62,770 nucleotides of DNA from a virus, in the IMG/VR virus record IMGVR_UViG_3300028423_000363, positions 1-62,770 of that record. The stretch is one strand, 5' to 3'. Positions 8,401 through 17,914 of the stretch are shown in pieces. The notes below the pieces were generated by a model. The model did not search any database and was not told where the DNA came from. It saw only the letters and a program-made list of their open reading frames with translations. The position numbers and the translations under genes were made by a program. Position 1 is the stretch's first letter. Each line of letters starts with the position of its first letter.

Positions 8401-11083
8401 AAGAGTTGATAGCTGTCTTTGCGGATTTTTTAACTTCTTTTATTCTTTTAGATTTATCTTTAGGTTTAACCTCTTTGAAATCTTCAGGTTTGGCGTCTGG
8501 AGTTACTTTTTTTGAATTATCAATATCAGACTCTTCTATAATGTTAGCCTCATTAGGTATAACATCTTTTGACACTACTTTTTTATTGTCATTTTTAATT
8601 TCTAAAAAAACAGACTCTCCTTCACCTATATCCCTTCTAGCATAAGTAACATTTTCTTTTGTTTCTGATTCTTCTAAAACAACTTCATCTTCAACTATTT
8701 CTTGAGGTGCTTTATCTCTATCTTTAAGAGTTTTTAGTATTTCGTCTTTTTCTTTTATATCCTCTTCGGCTAATTTCTTTAAATCACTTAACTGCTTTTT
8801 CTTAACTTTAATATCTACCTCTGTATTTTCTCTTATTTCTTTAGCTTCTTTTCTATATGAAGATATATTCTTGTCTAAGACCTTTAAAGTTTCAAACTCG
8901 TCTTTAGTCGCTTTTTTTATATTTTGAGCATTAGAAAGTATAATATCTCTATTCTTAGTAGTTAAATCTATTATCTCGCTTTTATAAGCATCCATAGACT
9001 CTTCGCTTAAACCTCCTTTGGCTAATTCAGCTTCTACCTCTAACACACGCTCTGCATTCTTTTTTAAAGCTCTTTTTTCTTTGATAGTTGATATCGACCT
9101 TCCTGCCATACCTGTAACAGCTCCGAAGCCTGGAAGTAAAAAACCAACTAATCCTCCTGCCACTAAAGGGTCTGTAACATTGTCAAAAATATTTACATTT
9201 TCTTTTCTAAGTATTACAGCGTCATTAAAGTTTTCTAGCATTTGAACACCTCCTTCTTCTATAGACTCACTTGCGGCAGGCATCAGGTATTTTTTAGCTC
9301 CTTTTACCGTACTTCTCACAGCTTTATCTCTTACTGATTTAGGTGCTGATTTATAAACTCTAGAGAAACCTCTAAGTCTAGAAACAGTAGGTAGAAAACC
9401 TAAACCTGCTTCAGTTACACCTGTCATTAATGATGATGTTATTATCTGAGCTTTGTTGTACTCAACTCCTTGCTCTATCTCTTGCTGTATTTGTCTATAT
9501 TTGTTTCCTGTTGTAGAACCTCCTATTATAGTAGCACCAATTAAGGGGTTTGATGTAGCTGCTGCAACATAAGGTAGCGTTTCTCCTGTTGTTGTTAAAG
9601 TATAAGTAAGATAATCGTCAAAAGAATCAGCGTCTGTTATACTAAAATCTTTCTGAACTTCACCTCTTAAATCCTCAGACCATTCATTTAATTTATCTGA
9701 AAATTTCTGAGTAGCCCAAGCTCTAAATTTAACAACATTACCAACTAAAGGTACATCCTCCGTTATACTTCCTAATATTTCTTTATCATACATTACTTGC
9801 AGGTCTGCTAACCCACCTATTATATTCAGTCCTGCGGCTGTTGTTTTAGCTCCTGCTGTGGCAAACATATTATAAGACCTATTAAATAAGTCCATTTCCT
9901 CTGATAAAGTACCTATTTCTGCGTCTGTATTCTTTATTTTTTCCTGAATACTTTTAAGATCTTCTTGATACTCGTTAGAGGCTTGTATTTTAACGTCTCC
10001 TTCGTTTATAGAGAATAACACTCCTTCTTCTTTAGCATCGTTTAAAACGCCTGTAATTTGATTTGTTAGTTCTTCGTATTCTTTCTTTAAAGATAACCTT
10101 TGTTCTTCAGTAGAAGCCCACTCTTCATCAATAAAAGTCATAGACTCTATTTCTTTCTTTCTGTCAACTAAAGGCTTTACCTCTGTGAAATATGTATTGG
10201 CTTTTTCTTTAAACTCGTTTTGAAGTAAATTAGCAGACTCCACAGACTTAGATAACTCTTCATTTTTAGCTATTATACTGTTTTCTGAAAAATCAAATAA
10301 GTTTTCTCTATCCTCTACAGGTAACTCGTTAAGGAAGTTTCTTTGTTTTTTTTCAACTAACCCTTTCTTGAGTTTTTCTTTTTTTATCTCTATAGCTCTT
10401 TGACGAAGAATTTTATTATAGTCTTCAGGTTTGCTACCTTTAAGCTTTTCACGAAGTTCACTTTCAGCTTGGTCTAATTCCTCACTGATGTAATTGTAAG
10501 CATTTGTATCTCTTGGTAATAAATCTAAATCACCTGTTAAACCTCCTGTGCCTGCAACTGGGTCACTATTAAAGAAGTTCATAAAGCTATCAGCAACAGT
10601 GTTATAAGCTAAACCTATCTTATCAAAAGTATCAGGCTCTAACTCTTTAGCTATAGTTTCTTCTATAGTTTTTAAATCTTCATCTGTTACTTTAGTTGAC
10701 TCTTTCCAATTCCTGTAATTTCTTACCGTAGATGAATCCAAAGGTTGAGTAACGTCGTTTGTCGTTTTCAAATCTTCGGAATCCAAAGAAACAGTATTTA
10801 TTTTCGGAGGTGTACTCGAATCCTTTTCTGTTTGTTGAGTAGATAAGTCTGAATCGTCTTTTTTTTTTACATCGCTAACATCCCCAAAATATGCTTCTTT
10901 AAACTGATTAGGCGTAAGCGTTGTCATCTCGTTATTATTGAGATATGTAAAAAGCTCATTAAAGTTATCATCTTTAAGACCATACTCTCTGCTAAACTGG
11001 TCAAAAGACAAGTCAGTCATTTTATTTTGAGATAGGTAATCGTATAACTCTTTTCTTTTTATAGGATTATTTTGCTTAGCCAT
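5411..11083 (-). CDS. Giant internal virion / ejection protein
   Basis: About 1890 residues, the last gene of the late operon. The frame opens at 11134, but ATG 11083 (MAKQNNPIKRKELYDYL) overlaps the upstream stop by 8 bases and is preferred. The N-terminus has short repeated YDYLSQNKM / FTYLNNNEM units. Long coiled-coil regions (about 280-430 and 690-800) and hydrophobic Gly/Ala-rich stretches (VAAATSNPLIGATIIGGS; GLVGFLLPGFGAVTGMAG) follow. The C-terminal half is rich in Asn/Ser and helices. Size, position next to other internal proteins and membrane-compatible stretches suggest an ejected channel/inner-core protein, like T7 gp16 or the large crAss-like cargo proteins. I see no clear lysozyme motif. 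Confidence 0.75.
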   Translation of the reverse strand: MAKQNNPIKRKELYDYLSQNKMTDLSFDQFSREYGLKDDNFNELFTYLNNNEMTTLTPNQFKEAYFGDVSDVKKKDDSDLSTQQTEKDSSTPPKINTVSLDSEDLKTTNDVTQPLDSSTVRNYRNWKESTKVTDEDLKTIEETIAKELEPDTFDKIGLAYNTVADSFMNFFNSDPVAGTGGLTGDLDLLPRDTNAYNYISEELDQAESELREKLKGSKPEDYNKILRQRAIEIKKEKLKKGLVEKKQRNFLNELPVEDRENLFDFSENSIIAKNEELSKSVESANLLQNEFKEKANTYFTEVKPLVDRKKEIESMTFIDEEWASTEEQRLSLKKEYEELTNQITGVLNDAKEEGVLFSINEGDVKIQASNEYQEDLKSIQEKIKNTDAEIGTLSEEMDLFNRSYNMFATAGAKTTAAGLNIIGGLADLQVMYDKEILGSITEDVPLVGNVVKFRAWATQKFSDKLNEWSEDLRGEVQKDFSITDADSFDDYLTYTLTTTGETLPYVAAATSNPLIGATIIGGSTTGNKYRQIQQEIEQGVEYNKAQIITSSLMTGVTEAGLGFLPTVSRLRGFSRVYKSAPKSVRDKAVRSTVKGAKKYLMPAASESIEEGGVQMLENFNDAVILRKENVNIFDNVTDPLVAGGLVGFLLPGFGAVTGMAGRSISTIKEKRALKKNAERVLEVEAELAKGGLSEESMDAYKSEIIDLTTKNRDIILSNAQNIKKATKDEFETLKVLDKNISSYRKEAKEIRENTEVDIKVKKKQLSDLKKLAEEDIKEKDEILKTLKDRDKAPQEIVEDEVVLEESETKENVTYARRDIGEGESVFLEIKNDNKKVVSKDVIPNEANIIEESDIDNSKKVTPDAKPEDFKEVKPKDKSKRIKEVKKSAKTAINSYKKNRGGKYIPQNGELVRSLQINPELLSENDLLEFEEYVNNVKGNRFNPIKSKPTTRKFAKIFNNQPSVEKEVSTKEDKKEVDAGLLSEFESKKKTSIENVAKDKITDFAFIKSITKDELKGFTNTDLEVLNNNIDIISEGGAITPRVRSIMNSVKADRNNKGIQQELDGVKYRNLLRDSYDAAVNSIKNDAENRMFRYAERNQLRDLDNILKGKKSGKLYKYMGMESVAKGFGSYSINKQKGEGVAALDIFNVKREKVLKVNLQASRSRVNKMKFNAKIYLIQLQKFYEINKNIDTKKRIRPEEYIKASEVYAKSNRDDRYRENLTYVQDIYRELPKKNDGSIDVEASIKSLKKDEKQVFDIIENFNNNKGKQMSIDVATMEGKTPEIFDYYVPLNVRTKEKVDLSSIIKEADSFLEGGAYFSELGSLIERTAGVNPLDFNYVENFSRNVDKIYRSYHMLPAIKEFNSTMNRALNNENIDENGRVFIEASKELFTKVFRNEFASSYYTSNSFAEKFAKRINEIGYYNQLADPMRAGVELTSNLSFAIINNPKELAYGLKNRTSKGARDSYEDLEFIARIGNSAQSSRIFVASTSLYKEVEAGELTSSKKEPGIGRLIKSVNSILLEAPDRAVAIPLWEGSFKTRFKELTGKALDVNRMKEDNIYYDSVIEPLNESVRYADEVLSQGFSSLNPFESTPFSQLNPEERANILKMFNKYMTRFQMAEFSSIVKSVDALAGKRGDMSRGRGARLLGATLFRMSAYNFGMQFAYGTVLDTIMGVFGLESEYDEEEDKEFGKMLYNEGMSLAANVFVMRRLGNLQKVLASTGIESLNVGFGVDVGLRDDNSYNFRDSLTYSIIPRDENGDLILSSYSILKSSTKLLGAYSSFANSSIGLIENASKTGEIPGVKSAKKFETRRKAKEKMPEFLTKFLLSTIRIPAPRLIRKALNYQQARSAANSSKRAESIKDIIKSVEQNTGKDINSDLFRSEDELNDIFK

Positions 11084-12680
11084 TAAATTTAATTTTAGTT
11101 GATTTATTTTCAGACTCTGCTCTTTCAAACACATCTTCAGTTATACCTGCTCTATTGAATAATACTTGTTTTTCAGTTTCAGGTAAGACAAAAGATATAT
11201 CTTTTCTTTGCTCTGGAAGTCTTATACTTTGTTTTACAGTTTCTTGCGTTATTGTTTGGTCTTGACTAGATAAATCAGTTTCTAACATAATATCTTCAAT
11301 AACATCATCAACTTTATCTTCGCTTGCACTTTTTATTCTGTTCTTCTGTTCTTCAGAAAGCGCATTGTTTATTTTAGTAACAATCCTTTGAGGTGTCTTA
11401 GATACTGTTGTTCCTTCTGTTTCAAGAGAAGAACCTCTAACAACTATAACCCCATTAGGTAGCTTAGATACGCCTTTTAATGTGAAATTACTGAAAGTTT
11501 TAGGAGAACCTTTGGAAAAACCTTGTATGCTATCGAATTGAGGGTTATTTCTTGTTATAGGTATTTCAACTGCCCCTGCAAATTGAGCGTCTGTAACTTG
11601 AGTTCCTATATCAGAGCCTTCAGCTTCGTTTAAAGATACGATAGCATCTCTATATTGAGCGATATTAGCATTCTGAATATTACCTATTAAAGTCTCTGTT
11701 TCCCTTTGCTCATCCGCATATTTACGACCTGCTAAAGCATCGCTTCTTCCTAACTTCTCTTTTGCACTTTTCTTAGTTCTAGCTTCGACTTCTCTTACCA
11801 TTTTATCTTGAAGCTCGTTAGACAGCCTTTGAACTTCATCTTCGCTAAAATTATACTTACCTCTCTCTCCTGTTAACTGAAACCATAAATCATTTTGAAG
11901 TTTAGGATTTAAAGCAATAGACCTCGCTTTCTCTCTTATTAACTCTTTTTGATTATTGTCTAAGCCTTCTTGAGTGAAAGTCATGTAATAGTTCTTCTTG
12001 TCATTACGGTCTACACCTTCAAAAACGTCTATTCTTGATATAAACTCTTCGGCTAAACCTTTTGCTTCTCCTTGTAAATCGTAAGCTCTCGGAGCGTTAT
12101 TAATAGTATCTACTACTGATTTAAGGTACATTTTCTTATTTACACCTTTTTCAGAGTACATAGGATTACCATTTTCGTCTAATTCTACTTCTTCAATCTT
12201 ACCGTCAACTATATTAGTAACAAGACCTTGTTCTCCTATCCAATCATCGCCTAAACCTCTAGATATTTTACCTTCGGAATAGTCTGTAATAAAAGAATCT
12301 ACCGTAGGAGTTAATGTTTTTCTTAGGTCTGTGTATTCAGAAAGTTTTTTGTTATAGTTTGAAGCCATAGCACGACCTTCTGATATAGATATTTCGCCTG
12401 ACTGAACCTTCTTTTGAATATCATACTGCATATCTCTCATCTGAGAAACAATACTGTAATCTATTTCGTCAAAGGTTTTCTGACCTGTTCCTGCAACTGT
12501 AGGGTCTGCAAGTATATCTTTAATGCCTATCTTAGCTTTTTCTACTTGTTTTTTTCTTTCAAAGTCTTTCTCTTGAATATCTGATAAGTCTTCGAAACCA
12601 CCTTTAACCATACCTGCGACGTCTATAACGCCTGTGTTTGGTTGTACTGTTGCGAAAGAACCTTTATTACCTACTGCCAT
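11076..12680 (-). CDS. Putative internal virion protein
   Basis: 534 residues, highly charged and helical, without signal peptide. It begins MAVGNKGSFATVQPNTGVID and is rich in Glu/Lys/Gln. It lies between a T7 gp14-like protein and the giant internal protein and overlaps the latter, so a core or ejection protein is the best guess from context. No domain is recognised. Confidence 0.65.
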   Translation of the reverse strand: MAVGNKGSFATVQPNTGVIDVAGMVKGGFEDLSDIQEKDFERKKQVEKAKIGIKDILADPTVAGTGQKTFDEIDYSIVSQMRDMQYDIQKKVQSGEISISEGRAMASNYNKKLSEYTDLRKTLTPTVDSFITDYSEGKISRGLGDDWIGEQGLVTNIVDGKIEEVELDENGNPMYSEKGVNKKMYLKSVVDTINNAPRAYDLQGEAKGLAEEFISRIDVFEGVDRNDKKNYYMTFTQEGLDNNQKELIREKARSIALNPKLQNDLWFQLTGERGKYNFSEDEVQRLSNELQDKMVREVEARTKKSAKEKLGRSDALAGRKYADEQRETETLIGNIQNANIAQYRDAIVSLNEAEGSDIGTQVTDAQFAGAVEIPITRNNPQFDSIQGFSKGSPKTFSNFTLKGVSKLPNGVIVVRGSSLETEGTTVSKTPQRIVTKINNALSEEQKNRIKSASEDKVDDVIEDIMLETDLSSQDQTITQETVKQSIRLPEQRKDISFVLPETEKQVLFNRAGITEDVFERAESENKSTKIKFNG

Positions 12681-12692
12681 TTTTATTATTTA

Positions 12693-13238
12693 TTAACCGT
12701 ACATAGATGTTAAGAAATCTTGCTGAGATTCTTCTTCAGCTAACATTCCTGCAACGCCTATACCTGTTTGACCTAAACCTGCAACACCACTAGAAATTAA
12801 ATTACTTCCTTGTTGGTATTGAGAAGATAAAGCACTTATATCTTGCATTTCTCTCTGCTCTTGCATAGCTCTAATTCTCTGCTCGTCTTGTGCTCTTATT
12901 TGGTCAATACGTTGTTGTTGTTGCTCTAAGTTTTGAGTGATGCCAATGTTCTGTTGCTGTTGTGCTTGTCGTAATCTACCCATACCACCTATAACTCCTC
13001 TAGCACCACTTCTTGACAAAGCGTCAACACCTGAAGAACCTAGTCTAGCACTTTCTTGAAGTTGCATTTCAGTACCTCTAGTATAAACTGATAGATTGTC
13101 CGCAACATTAGAGAACTCTTGTCTTTGATAATTTTCTAAAGCCTGTTCTGCTTCTCTTTTTTGTTTAGCTCCTTGAAATAACTGAACTCCTGATGTAGCC
13201 AATCCTACTCCTGCTGTTATAGCTGTTGCTGCTGCCAT
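12693..13238 (-). CDS. Internal virion protein (T7 gp14-like)
   Basis: 181 residues. A small Ala/Gly/Thr-rich N-terminus (MAAATAITAGVGLATSGVQ) precedes KQKREAEQALENY and a long Gln/Arg-rich coiled coil (LRQAQQQQN; IRAQDEQRIRAMQEQRE). The C-terminus is again Gly/Ser-rich and hydrophobic. This arrangement is typical of the small internal or ejection proteins of podoviruses. Its stop overlaps the next gene by 1 base. Confidence 0.65.
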   Translation of the reverse strand: MAAATAITAGVGLATSGVQLFQGAKQKREAEQALENYQRQEFSNVADNLSVYTRGTEMQLQESARLGSSGVDALSRSGARGVIGGMGRLRQAQQQQNIGITQNLEQQQQRIDQIRAQDEQRIRAMQEQREMQDISALSSQYQQGSNLISSGVAGLGQTGIGVAGMLAEEESQQDFLTSMYG

Positions 13239-13642
13239 TATTCTATAATTTTTATTAATTCATTAGAACCTTGAGTTCCTAATTTATAACCTGACTTTAA
13301 GTATTTCTTTTCTAAGTTACTGTTTTTAACATAAGTAAATAAACATCTAACTCCGTTATTTTTAGCTTCATCAGTAATCTCATTAATCAAGAAAACCAAA
13401 GCATCTTCTCTTAACTTTCTATCTTTAACATTAGGATTGCTTACTACAAACTCACATAATGCAAAACCACTATTCGTGAAGTATAAAAACCCTGCTGCTA
13501 TATCAACACCATTTTCCTCAACCATAAAACCTCCTAAGCCATTGTTAGGTAGTAAAGATTTATCTATAACAGGAAATCTCCACCATTTCCACCAATCAAC
13601 TAAGGTTTCGTAATCACTTTCTTTAAGAACTCTTGATGTCAT
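13238..13642 (-). CDS. GNAT-like acetyltransferase in the structural operon
   Basis: 134 residues with an N-acetyltransferase-like layout: N-terminal KESDYETLVDWWKWW, GGFMVEENGVDIAAGFLY (beta-hairpin core), LCEFVVSNPNVKDRKLREDA (the acetyl-CoA loop region, without a perfect Q/RxxGxG/A), and a C-terminal KKYLKSGYKLG. Similar proteins occur among the tail genes of T7-like and crAss-like phages; the substrate is unknown. A TATCTTTG box ends only about 6 bases before the start codon, so its own transcript would be nearly leaderless. Confidence 0.6.
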   Translation of the reverse strand: MTSRVLKESDYETLVDWWKWWRFPVIDKSLLPNNGLGGFMVEENGVDIAAGFLYFTNSGFALCEFVVSNPNVKDRKLREDALVFLINEITDEAKNNGVRCLFTYVKNSNLEKKYLKSGYKLGTQGSNELIKIIE

Positions 13643-13647
13643 ATATA

Positions 13648-13655
13648 CAAAGATA
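13648..13655 (-). promoter_or_regulatory. Late promoter -7 box TATCTTTG
   Basis: The minus strand reads TATCTTTGTATA, matching the Bacteroidota -7 consensus TAnnTTTG. It sits between the 1417-residue gene and the GNAT-like gene. A clear -33 TTG at the usual spacing is not seen. Confidence 0.55.
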
Positions 13656-13660
13656 CAAAA

Positions 13661-16600
13661 TTAAGTCTTAGGTGTGCTTAAAAACACTTCAGAACTAACA
13701 CTAAATAACTCTGTCTTGTTTTCTGTGTCTAATTCTGCCGATACTTCTAAATGATTACCGACTAAACCGCTTGTTTCTATAGATTGTGGTTTAAACGCTA
13801 ACACAAAGTCTCCGTCAGATAAATTAGTTATCCCTGAAGGGTCTAAAGTTCCCGAAACTGTAATCACATTGTCACTACTTATGTTTACTATTTGCCCTAC
13901 AACATCTAATTGGTCGTTGGCAATATAATCTCCTACAGAAACTTCTTCGTTTATCGGTTGGTCGAAAAATATATCAAAATCTACAACCCTATTATTAAGA
14001 CCTATCCCTTGAACGTGTAAAGATTCTGTGTTGATACTCTTAACATCTCTGTTACCTCTTATGAAAGCTCTATATATACCTTCTTCTTTGTCAAAGTCGT
14101 TAATATCAACGTGACCTTGAAATACACCGTCTACTGCTGTCGAAGATAAATTAGTTTTTAAATCTATCTTCCATTTGTCGCTTCCGTCTAATTCTATAGT
14201 CTTAAAGTTTTTCCTGTTGTTAGGAGTATTGTTAAGTGCTATAGTGAATTTAGAAGGCTCCTTAACGCTATAAAAAGTGTTATAAATACCAATATCTCTT
14301 GCATTGTGTCTGAATATGTTTCCGTCTTTAAAGGTATAAAAATTTCCGTTAATAGCAACCATATCTTCAGGATTGAATCTTTGATTACTAACCCAACCAC
14401 CTCCGTCCTGATTAATAGATTCTTTCCAAAACCAAGTTTCGTATTTTCCTTCGTCTAACTTTAAGTTAAGAACGTAAGTATTATAGAAATCATCGTAAGA
14501 GCCTGTAATTTGACCTACTTCCTTTTCATTAAATAGATTTCTAAAGTAACTTCTAAGACCTCTTGATGATATTTCGAAAACACCATTATTAGAAAGCCTA
14601 CATACAACACCTCTTTTTCTATCTGTAAAATACATTAAAGTACCATATTGAGCAAAGCTTTCACTGTCTTTAGATATGCCGTATTCTCCACTATAAGTTC
14701 TTTGATTACCTAAAACATTAACAATTCGTGATACGTTAGCAGTGCCATCAGCGTTGAATAATTCAGCCTCTCCTAAACCTATAAAGCTAACTTTATCTTC
14801 TTGAAATAGAACTAAATTAGTATCCCTGTTATAAAGCCTATATATACCTCCGTATCTTTTATCTATATCGTCTTTAAAGTTTGCTGTAGATAAGTTAAAT
14901 TCATTAAGTGCATTTACACCTGTGTTATCGTTAAACACCCCTGAATAGGTTATGTCTGCAAATCTTGTTAGTTTTTGATACTCGTCTGCACTTGTTGTAG
15001 TCGGTGTCGAAGAAACATCTAAGAAATTAGCGTTAAACTTATCTTTATACTGATAGCTTTCTGCACCATTACCCTGTGAGTAGCAGTTAAAATATCTACT
15101 GAGTAAATGTTCTGTTTGTTCGTATTCTCCGTTAACTATATCGTAAGTCTCAGGTGTTTCGAAAAATATATTATCACTAACAGGTTTTTCTTTTGTTTCA
15201 AAGACATAGTAGCCATCAACTACTCTAATATTTATTTTTATATCTAATTTACCTCTATTAAGATTATTTCCTGATTCACTACCCTTAATAACCATAACAT
15301 AAGGCTTTGTGTTATCAAGTCTTACTTTATGTATTGTAAAAGGATTGTCATCAAAATTATTATCTCCAACAAGCAAAGAATTTCCCAATTCATCAATTAA
15401 ATAACTTCCTCCAGTATCTGATTCTAGCACTACTTCCCCTCTAACTACCCAATATGGTATATAATCAGCATCATCATTTTCAGTTTCAAAAAAACCTGTT
15501 GGATATGGTGTTTCGGGTGTATCTGGAAATTGACTTGGGTCAGGTGCATTGTTAGGAACATATGTATTTATTCCTGTTATGAAATCATGGATATTAGCGT
15601 AATTAGCATTAGATACAAATGTTTTTTTGACTAAAGACTGGTCATCATCATTTCGAGATAGTATTTTAATTATATCGAATATCGTGCCTTGATTAAATGG
15701 TAAATCTTCAAATATAGTATTCCCTCCTGCGTCTGTCGTTTCTATTTTAAAATTATCTAAAATAGTATAAGGTCTTTCTGATCTAACATTAGATGCTTGC
15801 CCGTCTGCTCTATCTATATTAATAAATTCACTCTCATCGTAATCTAATGAAAATCCTTCTGGTCGTATCTTTATGTATTGCCCTTGTTCTTCTTCTAATA
15901 ATACACCTGTACCTTCAACTGTATTGTTAGGTATAAAATCCCTGTCTTGGTCAACTATATCTAAAACCTTAACTGTGCCTAACGTATTTTGTATTTCAGT
16001 AGAGTCTTTTTTAACTATTATCTCATCACCTACATTAACCTTATTAACATCTCCGCCCTCTAATTTAATCCATCTAAAACCTCCATCTATGTAAAATCTA
16101 TTAGAGTAAAACGTTTCCCATAAACCTACTTTCTTAACTGCAAACTTGTACCTGTCAGCCCACTCAGGTACTTTCTGAGTTTGAGGTATGGTTACTTTCA
16201 AAGTATTTTTCTTGTCAGATGCAGATATAGGTACGTGTACTGTGTTATCTATAGATGTTAAAGCTGTAGTCTTTCTTCCTTCTTTGTCTAAGAACAACAT
16301 AGCAACCTCGTAATCTCTATTGCTTTTCATAGATGCTGAAGACTCATTTGTAAACACATTAACTTGAGTGTTTTGCTCTTCAAATATATAAGATATACCA
16401 CCTCCATTAGTTAAAATAAACTTAACTCTAGGCAATGATATTCTTAGTGTGTTTTCATCAGGAGAAGCTACATTAAAGTTACTAGCGTTAAAACTAATAC
16501 TGTCTGTATTTAAAGGTTCACTAAAACCATTATCATTAAAAAAACTTTCGAAAGCACTTAACGCATTTTGAAAATCTTGATTACTTGCTATTTGAAGGGA

Positions 16601-17914
16601 TTTATTTAACCCTTCTAAGTTAGGTAAGGTTATATTAGCAGACAATAAACCTTCAAAAGAGTCTTGGTCTGTTCTTTCTTGTAAGTCAAAACCTATATCT
16701 ATTCTACCTCCGTTAACAAAAGCATCATCAGGAATATTCGTAAGGTCTATATCGACAAAGCCAAAACCTGGTTCGTTAAAAGCAGAAGTAGGTATATTAA
16801 TTCTGTTAAACTCTTCACTAACAACATCTACTGTATATTCTAGCTTGACTTTATCTCCGTCTTCGTTAACTAAGTCTCTTTGTTCTTCGTAGTTAGCGTA
16901 AAACAATCGACCTCCTGCATATTCTTGAGCTATTGCTTTTAAAGGAACATTGTCGAAACTTCTAAAATATTCTGCTTCAGGTAAGACTCTAAAGTTTTTG
17001 TTATTCTTAAAAGTAAAGGTAGCTTCAGTATCATTACTTAAACCCTCGTCTTCTTTGTTTATATCTTCAATTATATACCAATTAGATGAATTACTCTCTT
17101 TAAATAACACCTGAATATCTGTTACTACTTCATTTCCTGTATTATAAGTTATATCACAAGCATTAAATATATTAACCATTCCTTCATTTTCGAAGGTGTC
17201 GAAGTTAATTTCAAATGCTTTAGGAGTAAACATTGATTCAGAAGAAGAAGATATAGCAGAATAATAACCATCTTTATACTTATATCTATAAGCAAATGTT
17301 ATAAACTTATCCTCTAAACTATCTCCTCCGTCATTTAATCTTAAAGGAGTTAAGTCAGGTGCTTTTCTAGGAGCAGGCTTTATAACATTAATATCATCTT
17401 CTAAAAAGTTTCCAGAAGTGTATGTTTTACATCTCTCTATGTTTATTATTCTAGGAGGGTTATCATCACCACAAAATGCTAATAAGTCGCTATCTCTCTC
17501 TAAATCTCCTGAATCAGACGCTTTGTTTATAACATTAGCGTGAGTTATCCTCTTGTCGAAGTTTAATATATTGTTAGCAGTGTCTTGTAAAACCTGAACT
17601 AAAGTATTAGTCTTAGAGTTAAACTCAACTATAGTGTCATAGTCATCTCCTTTAACAAAGTAATATACTAAGTTTTTAGAGTCATTAGCCACACTACCTA
17701 TAACTTCAGGATTAGTTATTTCGTTTTCGACAACTAGATTAATATCGCTTTCCTTTACATTCCCTAGTACATTTTCAAGTGTACCAGAGTCATCACCTTC
17801 CGAAACATTAGTAATAGCATTACTTATATCTCTTACAGAACCATTAGGAATTAATCTTTCGTCAGCGTCTTTATTAACACCGCCTCTTATAAAGTTATTG
17901 GTTATTTTAGCCAT
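13661..17914 (-). CDS. Stabilisation / tail-tube-associated protein (crAss-like type)
   Basis: 1417 residues. The N-terminus (NNFIRGGVNKDADERLIPNG, then RDISNAITNVSEG and GTLENVLGN) is the hallmark of the long tail 'stabilisation protein' of crAss-like phages and resembles T7 gp12-type tail tubular B proteins. The remainder is beta-rich with many Asp/Asn/Phe residues and no signal peptide. It overlaps the upstream connector gene by 13 bases. The role in the short tail is inferred from this N-terminal match and position. Confidence 0.75.
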   Translation of the reverse strand: MAKITNNFIRGGVNKDADERLIPNGSVRDISNAITNVSEGDDSGTLENVLGNVKESDINLVVENEITNPEVIGSVANDSKNLVYYFVKGDDYDTIVEFNSKTNTLVQVLQDTANNILNFDKRITHANVINKASDSGDLERDSDLLAFCGDDNPPRIINIERCKTYTSGNFLEDDINVIKPAPRKAPDLTPLRLNDGGDSLEDKFITFAYRYKYKDGYYSAISSSSESMFTPKAFEINFDTFENEGMVNIFNACDITYNTGNEVVTDIQVLFKESNSSNWYIIEDINKEDEGLSNDTEATFTFKNNKNFRVLPEAEYFRSFDNVPLKAIAQEYAGGRLFYANYEEQRDLVNEDGDKVKLEYTVDVVSEEFNRINIPTSAFNEPGFGFVDIDLTNIPDDAFVNGGRIDIGFDLQERTDQDSFEGLLSANITLPNLEGLNKSLQIASNQDFQNALSAFESFFNDNGFSEPLNTDSISFNASNFNVASPDENTLRISLPRVKFILTNGGGISYIFEEQNTQVNVFTNESSASMKSNRDYEVAMLFLDKEGRKTTALTSIDNTVHVPISASDKKNTLKVTIPQTQKVPEWADRYKFAVKKVGLWETFYSNRFYIDGGFRWIKLEGGDVNKVNVGDEIIVKKDSTEIQNTLGTVKVLDIVDQDRDFIPNNTVEGTGVLLEEEQGQYIKIRPEGFSLDYDESEFINIDRADGQASNVRSERPYTILDNFKIETTDAGGNTIFEDLPFNQGTIFDIIKILSRNDDDQSLVKKTFVSNANYANIHDFITGINTYVPNNAPDPSQFPDTPETPYPTGFFETENDDADYIPYWVVRGEVVLESDTGGSYLIDELGNSLLVGDNNFDDNPFTIHKVRLDNTKPYVMVIKGSESGNNLNRGKLDIKINIRVVDGYYVFETKEKPVSDNIFFETPETYDIVNGEYEQTEHLLSRYFNCYSQGNGAESYQYKDKFNANFLDVSSTPTTTSADEYQKLTRFADITYSGVFNDNTGVNALNEFNLSTANFKDDIDKRYGGIYRLYNRDTNLVLFQEDKVSFIGLGEAELFNADGTANVSRIVNVLGNQRTYSGEYGISKDSESFAQYGTLMYFTDRKRGVVCRLSNNGVFEISSRGLRSYFRNLFNEKEVGQITGSYDDFYNTYVLNLKLDEGKYETWFWKESINQDGGGWVSNQRFNPEDMVAINGNFYTFKDGNIFRHNARDIGIYNTFYSVKEPSKFTIALNNTPNNRKNFKTIELDGSDKWKIDLKTNLSSTAVDGVFQGHVDINDFDKEEGIYRAFIRGNRDVKSINTESLHVQGIGLNNRVVDFDIFFDQPINEEVSVGDYIANDQLDVVGQIVNISSDNVITVSGTLDPSGITNLSDGDFVLAFKPQSIETSGLVGNHLEVSAELDTENKTELFSVSSEVFLSTPKT